From positions 53,764,747-53,828,746 of the forward strand of contig OU744721.1 in assembly GCA_916613615.1 (NCBI GenBank): a DNA stretch of 64,000 bases, written 5' to 3'. Positions 1-13,100 of this stretch are shown here, in pieces; position 1 is the stretch's first letter; every line of letters starts with the position of its first letter. The notes beneath the pieces are model-generated. The model ran no database searches. It was not told where the DNA came from and was given only the letters and a program-made list of their open reading frames with translations. Source of the stretch: Steromphala cineraria (taxonomy: Eukaryota > Mollusca > Gastropoda > Trochida > Trochidae). The position numbers and the translations under genes are program-made.

Positions 1-814
1 CAAAATATTTTCACTTCTAAATTAGTAAGGCCAACTCTATCAATTTATCAAGAAGTTTCTTAGAACATGCATAATTCACTTTCAATTTGAACCTAAAAAA
101 TATTCTATTTTCACAATCTTAATGCATTGTTAAGGAGCTGCAACGTGATTTTCGCGGCGGAACCGGAAATTCTCAAAGGTAAGCGCATGCGTAAGTGGCA
201 ACGAATGAAATAGCACACGTGATATACAGTCAATGGGAAGACTGTTCGCACCTTCTGATGTTCGTAAAAAAATAGTTCTTAAATATCATTCATCCATCTT
301 TCAATGCACAAAATAATGACAATTACACAGAAGATTTCTGGAATGTTTCTCATATTTTTGGTCAGCCTAACAATATTTCATACAGATTCCACAACAACAT
401 TGTTGTGAGCAAGATCGACAGAATTATGATGATGTAATTATCTCATATCAATTAATTATTATGGTTGAATGTGCCAACAGTGTCTATATCCTAATTGATA
501 AGTATAACTAATATCTACAGGTTATTTTTGACATAAACAGCTATGTATCATACAATGAGAAAAATACATTTTATTGAATATGTCAACAAAAACAAATATC
601 AATAAAGGAAATTATTATCAGGCACAGTAACTGGGTTTAACCAAACATCCCCATTTCAACAAATGCATGGCCAGTAATGAAGAAAGAACAATAACATGCA
701 CTTGGCTGGGAGTCCAGATATTGCAAGCCTGTATACGACACTGACATATATCTGTAAATGGGAGGACAACTCATTTCAGTACGTAGCAAAAATAACACGT
801 GAAAGTATATTCTG
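1..814. other. Unassigned AT-rich DNA
   Basis: No supported gene. The longest open frame here (66 codons, minus strand) has no recognisable domain and is within what chance gives. A near-palindromic CGCATGCG core (NRF1-like half site) occurs near 183. The right edge carries the 9-bp sequence GAGACTATG that is duplicated on the far side of the neighbouring inverted-repeat element. Confidence 0.6.
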
Positions 815-823
815 GAGACTATG

Positions 824-1158
824 CATTCTCTCCCCACAGAGGTAAATCAAGTCATGAAATGTTGATATTACCTCTGTTCGAATTAGACCGAATCCGTCCT
901 GCAGTTGATCACGAAATGATCACGATCCATTTGAATTCTGTTTGCCAATGACAACGCTTCTCGGATGCAAAGGGTGGTTCATATTACAACGCCTTTGTCA
1001 CGTTTCAGTAGCTAAAATGATGAATAAGAACGTCGATGCACAACTAAATTTGATTGCATCCTTATCCTTATATCCAAGTTTAGCCCAAAAACTCGGCTAA
1101 TTAGAACAGAGGCTGGATCAACATATCATGACAGATCTGCCTCTGTGGGGAGAGAATG
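824..1158. mobile_element. 335-bp TIR element with 9-bp target duplication
   Basis: The ends are inverted copies of each other: CATTCTCTCCCCACAGAGG at the left and its exact complement at the right. Imperfect pairing continues inward to about 70 bp (a TCATGAAATGTTGAT-type block and a CTCTGTTC-AATTAG block are found in both arms). The element is flanked by GAGACTATG at 815-823 and 1159-1167, a perfect 9-bp direct repeat. There is no transposase frame, so this is a non-autonomous (MITE-like) element. A 9-bp duplication is typical of Mutator-like transposons, though the superfamily is not proven. A related, more decayed copy lies at 55946-56258. Confidence 0.85.
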
Positions 1159-1167
1159 GAGACTATG

Positions 1168-4100
1168 TTGCATAGACAACACCATGAACTTCTTATTACC
1201 CTTTTTACCAAGATAAAGGTATTCTTATCCAAAATAAATATTTATTTTTATACTGGACATAAATATTTAGAGATATATGTGATAGGTGATACAGTTGTTC
1301 TTCACTTTGAAAAATATTCAATCAAAACATTTCTAATATCCCTACTAAATCTGTCAAGCTCTGTTACAAATGCTACTATTAATGTGTTCCTTATTCCAAG
1401 TCTATTATTCAGCCATTGGTATATTCCAAAAAGAATAATTTATATCAATATTCATACCACAATGATCAGATTAGTATTCAATTGATACATAAATCAGTTA
1501 AACAGTGAATACAAATTGATGTTTCCAATTGATTTATATCCGAAAAAGTAGTTTGAATATTTTCAAACAATGTTGTTTTTTAATATCGTTATACAGAGTT
1601 GATTGCTTCGGAATAGATATTAGCATTTATCATTCGCCACATTGGCAAAAAGCCGCATTATGAATAAATTGAATTTAGCTTGAAACGTAAGCATGGAATA
1701 AACTTATACGTTAAAATGTTCATCAAATCAAAAAAGAAATTTGGATCACCTGAATATGGCTTTTGGAAGGACGAACACTCTGTATTATTTCACAAATTAG
1801 ACTAGATAACTCCTCGAGAATAAATACATTAAATAAATAATACATATATTAACACAAGTAAATATTAAACTATACTAACAAAAGTGGAAGTGTCAGCAAT
1901 AATGTTGCAACATATGAGATGGTAACATTACGTAATAAATTCATTATACAAATTCTGAGCACATTAAATACCAATCAATTCGAACCGGGCCCACAATACC
2001 CTGCGCGTAAACTGTTACAAATGAGAGTAATTATGCTTTTATCTCTAACTCTGGTCCGGGATAATTTCCGACCAATTAAGTAATAGTCCAATTAAGGACA
2101 CGATTAAGTGTGCCTATTACCTTGTCTGGTTATGAGTGAAACCTGACATTTGAGAAATAAAACCGGCAACGTTAAGTAGCAATTTGGATATTCATGCAAC
2201 GTCAAATGTGACAAAGAAAAATATATTGACGCCAATTTGTGCGGAAGAAGAAGGGAACAACTGCAGTGTTATTCAAAAGCTGGTTGTTATCATGGCGACG
2301 TGTGTCAAGCACGATGAACTACTGACTGTTTATTCAAATAATGTGCATTCCCTGTAATTGGAATATTTACGCTGCTACTGTAAGCGTCATCAGAATCTGT
2401 TTGGATTCATAAAGACATCTTACTCATATTCATAAGCGCCAGTTAGTCGCGTGGTTACTGCTGACATGACATGTTTCAAAACCAGAATCTTTCAACAAAA
2501 CCTTTGCTTTTTTTGTAAATGAATATATGAATTTTAGTCATTAAGAAAAGCGTCGAAAACAAGGGTGGATAAAACAATCCGAACAAACATCATATTAAAC
2601 GAAACCTTCTAGGATATAAAAGCGTCTGGAACGTAAATCGAATATAATTTTCGAATATCATTTGTCATACTAAAGGACCGTCTCAGACCAAGGGGATGGA
2701 TTATTTTGAACTTAGCCATTTTCCGCAGTACCGTGCCAGGATATTTACACTGTTATAAAGCAGAGGCGATTCCGTGGACAGATCAACCATTTTGCAATTG
2801 ATTTCTGGCATCTTCCCACGAGTTCATACTCCAAATAAAGGTTGCGCAGCAAGAGGCACGTTCAACTAATAGGACGACTTTTCCATTGTTAGTCGAGACA
2901 TAATATCCAAAAATTGCATTTCGTCTGTGTTCCCCAAATCGAATTTAAACGATTTGTCTTGTACTTTGATAAAATGCTTTGATAAAAATAACATTGAGTT
3001 TAATTTCTCTAACGTCAATCACAGCACAGCACAAGGATAAGAAACCCAAATTACAAAATTTCAAAGGAATTACTCTTTAGATGTCTTAATCAAAAGGTAG
3101 CGTTTTCTTCTGCCTGAACATAATAAGGTTTATGTTTTTCCCCATCAAAGAATCGATCTTACAAAAAGCAATTGCGTTTGCCATGCACGTAACAAAGTTG
3201 GTCATAAACAAATAAATCGTTACAGTCGAGCGATGAAAAAGCTATAGAAGGGAGAAGTTGATTAAAGCTTGAGATTAAACTTATCGAGGAAGGGGCAGGT
3301 GGCTTATGTATTGTGCTATCCCCGAGCTTACAGAGCTATCTAAGATACAAATCAATACCGGGACTGACGAACTCCTGACCACTACACTTTATTACGCGCT
3401 GAAGATGACCACCAGTGGTCAAGAGACGTCCGGCATGTCTCTGGGCATCTGCAGTAACAGACCTAATTGGTATTGAACAGACTGGACGTTGGTCATTACT
3501 GTCCACTCACTGAATATTCTATTATACTCGCGTGGTTAGACGCGGAAAATGAATTACAACGCCCCTTAGTTTGAGTTTCTATAACAACATCAGAAACTGC
3601 TCTCGACCGCCAGACAGTTCAGAATGATTACGTGTCGAATTGAAAATATGCATTCAGTGATTGAATAAAACAGATTACGGAAATGAATTTGAGGCCGATC
3701 GCAATGACACTGAGATGTAATCCAAAGAACTGGAGCGGAAAGGTGTAAATGGTAATCCACTGAAAATGGATACCATTATGGTTAAAAGCAGCTTTGTTCC
3801 ATCGATTGATAAAAGGTTGTAAATACTTCAATAGAAGATCTGTAATACAAGATCAAAGAGAAATATACAATCGGTGGCCTTGCGTAAAGATTATAGCCGT
3901 GGGAATGTAATAACATATCCATATGACTACAGTTCCAGAGGGTGGTTATTAAAGAGCAAAAAGGTGGAGGAAGTAAACTTTTCCAAAGACCAAATCCCGA
4001 TTTTACGATTTTATGAGTGATTTGTCAAGTCATGAAATACCTCTATTCCTTCTCTTCTTAAGTGACACATTGAGGGAATAGATGAGAAAGGACACGCATT

Positions 4101-6358
4101 CTGTGGAATGAGGATAGATTGTCTTATCTCAAGAATTATATATGGCCTCTGTTAATCTTGTAATTACTGACAACAACATCATACATTACTCCTTTTGGTA
4201 TTTATAGGCAATGAGAGCTTGTCTCCACTATAAACAGAATCAGAAAGGCTTTGTTGTGAAGCGAACTACAACAAGAATAGCTGGTTTTCATCGAATTAGA
4301 GCTCAGCTTCTTGCATGTCTACTAGTAATAACCGTATCGATCCAATATTGGATTTTGCGTAGGCTTTGGTAAAGCAAATTTCCATTCCTTTCGAGGGCTC
4401 TAGGAGCATATCAAACAAGAGGCTAAGAGTAGGCTCTTTATATCTGTAAATTTGCAGGCTTGGCCCAATGAGGCAGTGCTTTCTATCTTCAAGTCATACT
4501 ACAGTTCTTAAGCGGGTCTTAAGCAGCTTCCGAGTCGCTATGAAAATTGTTTTAGGCCTTATCAACAAGGGCGCGAATAAACGACTGAAGGTCTGATGGA
4601 TCATGTCAACGACGTCACATTTGACATTGACTATTTGTCCAGCGTCGCGTGAAGTGACGTAAACGTTTACGCTTAACGCCCAAGAGGTCGGGCTACGGTT
4701 GCATGAGCTATAAACATGGTATATTTGTCACCAAGGCAATAATTTGCAAAGACGCACGATCAACTGGCCGCTAAACTATCAAAGTCTATTTAATACGCCA
4801 ATAAGACTTAATATATCTGGTTTTTGATATATTCAAGGTGATAAACGACACCTTTTCTCTTAAACGGTACAATAAACTATGCCAGGAGATTTCTAGGACT
4901 TTTAGAATCTAGGGATACCAGTAAAAGGATAATACACGTTATACCTCATCGGCTTGTAACATTCGGTTGCATGAATATATTTCCTATACAAACGTTTATG
5001 TATATATCAAAAAGCAAAGGAAAGAGGAAATCAATTAAATAACCACATTTACATTTTACTGGTTATTCAAACAGAATCGTTTTCATCTTTCTGAATTAAG
5101 TTGTATAGTTGAATAACCTCTTATAGAAGAAGTTGGTAAATTTCTCCTGTTTGAAATATTCATTATAACATGTCATACATATTCATTGAAATATGAATGA
5201 ACTGCAAACCAACTAAAACTTTTCAGTTGAACGCATTGCAAACATTAACCACGAAATCATATACAAAACTTAAATTTAATGAATTTATTTATATCACATA
5301 TATTGAGAAATAAGTTAATTCAGCAGTCAATAAATAACATGTTAAGTCAAATTGAGCAGAAATATGCTATATAGAAAATTCACATTTTGCATTGGTATAG
5401 TTTTTAAAATTGGAAAAATATTTCACTCAGAACAAAATATCTCCAATCCGTTATAGATAACAAATTTTCCAACCCTTGATGCAATAAAAATAGTTCCGGG
5501 TGGAATATCTGTCATTTGAGTTGTCTCCCCTTATAATGTCAGTGTCGCATACGCTGCTCGATAGGAAAATAACAGTAATTATGTATACCTGTGAGGAAAC
5601 CATTGAAAGAACGAGAGTCAGTCTAACAAGTACAATGGTAATGAGAGTAACTAGCCAATCTCTACACACTCTAGACCTACATGAGTATTGAAATGTACAA
5701 CAGATGTCAATTTCAAATATACAACATCAGATCCTAAACCAAGTGTCAACTCTTGTACAATGTGATATTTGAAAATATGATGAAAAAAATAAATGACTTC
5801 TTTTCAATTATGACAAGGTATGAGATTATGGGGTGATAGATCTACATGTGGATGAGAACCTACGCTTATGAAAAATGTTATTATGAAAAGCATAAGCTAC
5901 AAAAATGAATGAAATGCATGCATGATAAAAAGGCCTATCTAATGCACATTTCTCTCTAATATGACTATGGCCCATTCCAAGACAGACAAAAAGAAAAAGT
6001 ACATGTGTCTTATCTGAAAATAAAGAATTGGTCGTAATAATGTCAACAAGTGAAATGTACAAGTTGTTTCAAAATAATTGTTATGATCTCTCAAAATAAA
6101 GGCTATGTCCAGATGTAATTGAGTCCACTTTGTCACAACATGTTTTGGCAGCTCACTGTAGCAGCGCTTACCTTAGTCAACATCTCTTAAAGAGTCTTTG
6201 TATGGCTCCGTTGGAGTCTTCACACATGATGCTCTCGTGTCATATTTCATAAACACGTGATGATCCTGCTGAATATTTCACAGAAGCTTCCTTTTGAAGA
6301 CTTGCACCAACATAGTTTTAAGGTTTGATTTTCACATGTACTCCAGCAGAAAAAAAGG
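1168..6358. other. Unassigned intergenic DNA downstream of the bHLH gene
   Basis: No gene, RNA or clear repeat recognised over about 5.2 kb. All open frames are under 115 codons, overlap each other on both strands and show no domain. Near 3406-3421 is a short TGACCA/TGGTCA inverted repeat of no evident significance. The 3' untranslated region of the minus-strand bHLH gene may extend into the right-hand end if the proximal poly(A) signal is not used. Confidence 0.5.
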
Positions 6359-6359
6359 A

Positions 6360-6365
6360 TTTATT
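6360..6365 (-). promoter_or_regulatory. Candidate poly(A) signal of the bHLH gene
   Basis: The plus strand reads TTTATT, which is AATAAA on the minus strand, about 60 bp past the stop codon of the Dimmed/MIST1-like gene. It is the first canonical hexamer downstream. The predicted 3' UTR would be short, and more distal sites cannot be excluded. Confidence 0.4.
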
Positions 6366-6424
6366 TGGAAGTCAAATGTCACATGAGCTGAGAGTTTGGC
6401 CGGCACTGACCATCATGATAACGT

Positions 6425-7114
6425 TTAACCCTGCGCAGCAGAAAAGTCGACATTTTCTAGTTCGTCGTCTTCTTGTAGTTCATGTGAATTGACACTATCA
6501 AGTATATCGGCATCATCGCCCTCAATATCCTCATCATCGTCCTGGCCCTCAAATGACCGCGTCTTACCCGACGCACTGTTCTCACTAACCATATCTTCAG
6601 CATCATATTCCAAGTCATCCAACTTACTCTCAACCCCCGTCTCCTCGAATGTGAAAGGTTGGTTCTCTCCCCGCATCTCACAGATCACGTTTGTTAACGC
6701 CTTGATGTAGTTCTTCGCTAACGTTAACGTCTCAATCTTTGATAACTTCCGGTCAAGACGGACGTGCGGTATTACCTCCCTTAGTTCGCCGAATGCATCG
6801 TTGAGGCTGTGCATTCTCATTCGTTCCCTCTCGTTGCTTTCCAGACGACGAAGGTTCCTTTCACGTGCACTCACACCCTTTTTTCTCCTGGCCGCTTTTC
6901 TCGTGTTCCTCGGTTTCTTCTCTGCAACCTCCTCGTTTGTGGAACTTCCGGAGTCTGAGGGGGAGCTTGGGTTGTCTCTCTTGGTACCCCTTTGTCTCAT
7001 CTGAAACTCTTTGCTCTTCAAACCGGTGATGCTCCAAAGTGAATCTTCGCTTGCGATATCGTCTGACATTCCGAGATCTATGTTTCTACTCATATCCTCA
7101 GCTCGAGAACGCAT
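6425..7114 (-). CDS. dimm: Dimmed/MIST1-like (BHLHA15) bHLH transcription factor
   Basis: Encodes 229 residues from the ATG at 7114 to TAA at 6425. By family it is a nuclear class A bHLH factor that dimerises and binds E-boxes; Drosophila Dimmed drives the neuroendocrine/regulated-secretory programme and vertebrate MIST1 matures exocrine secretory cells. Visible domains: a Ser-rich N-terminus (48-60), a Lys/Arg-rich stretch (66-90, likely nuclear localisation), the bHLH at about 87-146 with basic region [13 protein letters not shown] (E95 and R98 are the expected E-box contacts), helix 1 with [13 protein letters not shown], the loop HVRLDR, and helix 2 [18 protein letters not shown], which is diagnostic of the Dimmed/MIST1 group. 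An acidic tail (157-222) is Asp/Glu-rich. The frame is open for 33 more codons upstream, but those lie beyond a strong splice acceptor (cttatcttttcag), so Met at 7114 is preferred. Vertebrate BHLHA15 likewise has its coding sequence in one exon after a non-coding exon. Orthology to dimm is inferred; Neurogenin/NeuroD/Olig-type relatives fit less well. Confidence 0.93.
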   Translation of the reverse strand: MRSRAEDMSRNIDLGMSDDIASEDSLWSITGLKSKEFQMRQRGTKRDNPSSPSDSGSSTNEEVAEKKPRNTRKAARRKKGVSARERNLRRLESNERERMRMHSLNDAFGELREVIPHVRLDRKLSKIETLTLAKNYIKALTNVICEMRGENQPFTFEETGVESKLDDLEYDAEDMVSENSASGKTRSFEGQDDDEDIEGDDADILDSVNSHELQEDDELENVDFSAAQG

Positions 7115-7136
7115 AACCTGAAAAGATAAGAAGATT
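7115..7136 (-). other. Splice acceptor and start of coding exon
   Basis: On the minus strand a pyrimidine-rich tract runs into TTTTCAG at 7124-7118, and the exon begins at 7117 with GTT ATG. Three bases of exon precede the initiator ATG. This predicts at least one 5' exon at higher coordinates, presumably non-coding. The matching donor could not be assigned. Confidence 0.7.
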
Positions 7137-10100
7137 GTGTTAGAAACAGGATTGGGTTGGTAGCAGGTCACGATTATTCTTAAAGTAGGGCGATCATGAA
7201 TTAGAAAAGGCATGACATTGTCCTAGGTAATAGTACGATAACGATAAGTCCGAATCTAAACAAAAATCGCCGTAAGATATAGTTAAGCTTTGAAATTGAC
7301 TTCCAACATAAAACGAAATACATTTAACATTTCAAACAAAAGATCGTTCTTCAATGACAATGTCCGGGCCACAGCATAAGCCGGCATCAACTGAGAAAGT
7401 AACTCAATTAACGGGGCTTGACAGTTTGGGTGACATAATGAATTAAAGATGCTGTGCTTGAAGAATTACTTCAGTTTCTTACAAACACATCTTGGTGCCA
7501 CAAAACACAACATCAGAGTCCAAATTCTAAGAGCGACTTCCCTTCTGAGTTGAAGTTAATTCAGTTTCCAAACTCAGGTTCGCATAATTGAAAATGTCAC
7601 AGTACTTTCATGCCCCTCATTAAAACTTGAATTAGTTTCGTGTTTTTGTTCTGCCGAGCTTTCAACAATTCACAGCCCGAGGGCTTCTGTTCAAGAAGTA
7701 TTTTAAGGCCAGGTTTGCTGGTGACACTGCTGTATAAGCTACCAAAAGCCCGTATACTAGCTGCCAGCAAAACTAGTTAATTAAATACTGTCTTTTTATC
7801 TCGTTTGGGATGGGATAACTTCATTTTCCAATTGGACAGATATTCTGCCTGCAGATACAAAGTATGGCCATCTCCCAAATAAAGATTGGAGAAAGAACTA
7901 CAAATCCAGGAATCCTTATTACGTTATATTCCAAAATCCATAAATAGAATGAATAAAGATGTTTTGCTATGGATTTCCACGTAGCGCTTGTTACTTCGGG
8001 CATGAAATGACATTATCAAAGTTTTTTGGCCAGTAACATCATTCAAATTGACATTCGCAATGCATGAATCGTTCTTAATAAACCAGGATTGTTTTTATCA
8101 TCCACAAACAGGGAAATGCTAGATCGGGTTATAAATTTGATTTCACAAATACAAGGGATAAACAAGAATTGATTTATCTGACAAGCTTGGTGACCAGGTT
8201 CTGACACCTGATTCTCAACAACAATCGGCGAGTTTACAGAGAGCGAGTGATTACACCCCCAGGCTATATCGCACAGCTGAAATCTTCCAAAAGACCAAAA
8301 TGCTGCTCCATTTCGTACGATTAAGGGGAAATAGGAAAAGAAATCGATCAATTTGAACATAAGAAGAATCTTGTGCGGAGTAAATGCCAACATAGCTACA
8401 CGGAAAGTGTCTCTTCTGGCGGTAGAAAGGCTTTTATAGCATTATGTTAGCCTGGTCATTTGGCAAATGAATGCTATGCTTGTCTGGCCATCGACATACT
8501 GACCAATCTACTGGCCACTGAATGACCAGATGCTACCACCACTGACCAACATATGTAGGACAGTGAGTCCATCAATACTTCATGCGTCAGAGAAGATTCC
8601 TCTGTCAGCACCAGAACACCGTTCTCCAGGGGCAAACTTGTCGAACTGACTTAATGGGTCTCAGACCCATGAAATTATACACCCTCCCTCGCAGAAACTC
8701 ATCTCAAAGTGATTGAAGTGGTGGTTTTCATTAAAACCAATTTCAATTTTTTTAGTTCTATTGCAAGCTCTTGTGGCAAGAGATGCATTCCAACCTAAGC
8801 TTAGCGTGGTGAAACAACCGTCATCCAGTCCAACCTTTCTCCCACTTCACCTTGTTAAAAATATTGCAATCTTATCGTTTGAATGCGTTCACTGCTTCCA
8901 CTTACGCACAATGGTTCCACATACGCACACGGCGTCCCTCTTGTTACCCGCGTTATCTATCACAGAGTTTTTCATTCACTGCGAGACTGTGACGCAACTG
9001 CAGTTTGTGGCGAGCTGATTACACGGCAATACAACAAGACCAAAACACCTGGAGTGTAATAAAGGGTCTAAAATAGAATATTCGATCAATGGTCTTTTAT
9101 ATAAAGCTGAACTAACAAGCATCGACATACGCGTTCGATTTTAAGTACTGCTCTTTTTAAAGGATTGCGATGAGAGATGTCCTTAAAAAGAAGAACTCGG
9201 TCACGATCAAGGTATTATTATGACGATTTTTCAAACAAACAATTAATGTAAAATGAAGATATTCTCGACAATTAAAATTAAAACTTAACAAATTAAACTT
9301 GCAAACTTGGTTATTATTTCGAATGAAAATCCCCCAATGCGGTGTCTGAATTGTCTGAACAAGTTAGATGTAACTTCAGATGGTAATCGGATATCATATT
9401 AATTTATCCTAAAAGCTTAAAAGGATGAGGTTATTTAACTGAATGATAGACTGCACTTTCAAACAAAATCCTCAAGATCTAGTTATATGAAACTCGTTGC
9501 ATCAATAGTTTACACAAATCACGCCAAGAAATATAAAACTGATGCACTTAAAAAGTCTTAAATTCGTTCAAAGCGTCAACGCAGTTCTGATATCAACAAC
9601 ATTCATCTAGAATACATTATTACCAAAGCACACGGCGCCTTTGGCAATTAATGAGCAGGTCGGGTTTATAACTCAAAGCAAACGCATCTTGGATTTTAAA
9701 AGCTTCTCGTCTTTAGATGTTGTCATTGATGACAAAATATTTCTTGTAGGTGTATTTGCAACTCTACTCTGGAGGGACTGAAAGTGGTCTTGAAAGGCAT
9801 CTTAACAATGAAATTGTAATCGCGAAGAAGAGAGTGATGCATTTGACATTTACAATTGATGAACTGGCGCTAATCAAAGCTAGAGCTATAGCTATTTACA
9901 GCTCGGCTAGAGCTAGGCTTGAACCTCCTGAGTCGGACATGTTAATAACACGACGCTTTGATGCCGGCAGTTGTCGCTGGAAGATAATTACACTTGATTG
10001 AAGACCAATGGGAAATGAGAATAAGTGAGAAATGTATATTCAAAGCAATGGTTATTTCGAACGCAATAATGTTTGCTACATTTGCGATGCGATGCGATAC

Positions 10101-13100
10101 ATTTGAATTCTGACGATTAATTTCACATATTTCCTTTCGATGTGCATTTCAAAATATTTGCTTTGCGATTTGGTGTTATGGGTTAATATGTTTGTAAGTT
10201 TTAATTATTTCTTATATATTCATTTCTTATATATTCATTCTCGAAAGTGAATTACTGACACGTTACCCAGTGAAATTGTCACGAAAAATGATTATGAAAA
10301 AAGTTGCTGAGTAAGACATAAAAGTGAAAGGAATACTAGATCAAAGTTAACACAACACAGAACTAAACCAAGAAATCAAAAGAAAAATATTTCGAGTACA
10401 AGAAAGCTGCTTGACTTGGACAAAATACAAAATACATCAAAATATAATACATCAAACATAATAAAAACTTGCATGACGTAAAGACGAAACATGGGAACTC
10501 CTTTGACAGATCTGAACACTGAATACAAAGAACAATTCAGAAAGTCCTTCGTCATCATAATGTCAGTCTCTGGAACTAATCGTTTTTATAATTTTATAAA
10601 TCAAAAATTTAACTTGAACAAAACGAAAACTCACAACGCCGCGCCTATTTTAACTTGATCAATATAAATAATTAATGAACGACAATCTGTAAAAAAAATC
10701 GTTTCATCATAACTAAATGAAATAAAACTCGATTAAACGTGAAAATTCCTAGACGACTTAAACACCATACGCCTAACATCGTTAATGAAATGACAAGCCC
10801 AATACAGACATAGTCACGTTTCAAATCATAACACATAACACCTATCACAGCCTACTCAAAGTTGAAATGTCATTGCTACAAGGCATCCTTAAACCAAAAT
10901 AACTCATCAAAGAAGGACAACAATACGGGGACCAACAAAACAACATAATAACGCCTATCACATCAGCGCATAACAGCGCAACACCAACAAAGCCGAGACA
11001 AACAAAATAACTGTTGAGACTCCATATACCAGCACAATCACTGACCAACACTGCATTAACTCCCGAGACAAAATAACACAAGGGACTTCCTACGCACAAG
11101 AGTCTTATTTCGAGACATCGATTTCTAGAGGCGCGGAGTACACTTTCATTCAAGCCCTGCTACCAGTATATCTGCTCCTGTTTGACCAACGATGACATTG
11201 GCATCTGGCAAGGAGATGGGTTGACAGCCCCACTCTCGTTCCTTGAGACTTACACCTTAATGACATTTGTGTAGTGATATCCTGCGATGAGAAGCCAATT
11301 ATGGATTTTAATTTGACTAACCAAAGATTCTGCACAAGTTGAATACGAAATTCAGAAACATTAAAATCATTTAGAAAGAAGTTCCAAAGGATTGGCAATT
11401 ATTATTCCTAAAAACATATATAAGTAGCGAATTATGAATTTAAAACTCCAAATTATTACAATATCTCTTCAGTTGACCATGTTATCATGTTATAACGGGT
11501 ACAACGTGGCATCAAAAGATGCTTCGTCAATAAATCTTCACTTCCGCAAGCGGCGCAGCGTTCACCTTGCAGATAAGGTCACAATAGATAAATTATTAAA
11601 TATAAGTCCCGTGTAATACCATTTCTACTCCAACGAATAATTGGTATTTTTCGTCAGATGTCGAACAATGAAAGATTCCAACTGTTAGAAATGAAATTAA
11701 GCCTTGTTTTTCATAAGATTTGTCTCATGTGATCACACCAACGAATGCATTGAGGAATTTCAATGAAAATTCATTAAAACGGTATAACACGATACCGTGT
11801 TTAGTATTCACGTGTAACGCTAATGGCGCTCAGGGAAAAGGTTTAATACAGAATCCGAGATTCATTCTGGATCTCATTCTATTTCACCTTCTGACATTTC
11901 CTCCATACAGTTCACTTCCGCGATGACTGATAATTGAACAGTGATCAGAATCAAATCTAATTGTGTCTGTCGAACACTATACTCCCCTGTCATCCACTGT
12001 AAGCCTGCCGGTGTCTATTTAAGACCAGTAAAGTTCGTTGTATCGATTTATTATTATCCTGACATTTACAACGTTGTTGACGCTCAGATATATGGTATCC
12101 CACGTCTTTCTACAAGATCAGTCATATGAATATGACACTGTTGCTCTCATTATATTCTACACTGGCAGTTTGAAATAGACTATGGTATTTGGGTTTAATT
12201 ACATGTATTGAAATGAAAGTGTATTCCTTAATATAGATTTTTTTCAAGAATTAATATGTCAGTATCATCTCAAACGAAGAAATGAAAATTAATATACACT
12301 TTAAATGTCAAACTGAAATCATTTTCGAGATGAGATAAAACGTAAAGGTGTGTTCATAATGTAAGAAAAATGTTAAGGTCAACTATATTTCAATTTTGGT
12401 ATACATAGTTATCTACAAGCTAAAATATTTCATATATTCGATGGCCCTTACCCCTCTTGCTGACGATACATTAGGTGAATAAAAGTCGGATGTAAATGGT
12501 GAAAATAACGTATTCTTACTTGTTAATTAACTTTGTCCAGACATGTTATTAGATGTATTAGCAGTACTAAGACATATCTCTCTGAACATATTTGCTTGAA
12601 GAAATTGTCTGATTATACCAATATTGGAGTTGTGATACCATAAAAGGGGAACTTATTTCAACTTTACATTTCTCGAGGTTTGCTTGAAAACAATGTTACA
12701 TGATCAATATTGGAGCGATGATACGTAAACTTACTCGTCATTGAAGTTCTTGGTGCTTTTACAGGATTATAACTCAGAGGTATAAAACGTTTTGCCTTGA
12801 GCCCTATTTCTAGACGTAATCTATTTGATGAAACGCGTCTGACAGCAGTGTAGAACAGATGATCTGATGAACTTATTTTATATATAGCATTATCGAGATA
12901 TTGGACAATTACAAAAGGGCGCCCTCGAGAAAATCCTCTTCCTATAAACTGCCGAGAAAGAGCTTATATGCTTCAGGTCAATATTGCTGATAATGCAAAT
13001 TTCTAAAGTAATGTCTCAGGACAATTCTATTACTTCCTCCGCTTGAGGGATCGTATTAACAGCACCTATTTGCATTGAAATAGAAGACATACCAAGCAAG

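Noticed and set aside
7115..7213. N-terminal extension of the bHLH protein to an upstream ATG at 7213
   Set aside because: The extension crosses a strong acceptor (TTTTCAG) and encodes a low-quality sequence unlike the family; it is read as intron.
10843..10860. TATCACAGCC resembling the miR-2 family seed
   Set aside because: No complementary arm lies upstream to form a precursor hairpin, and similarity ends after the seed.
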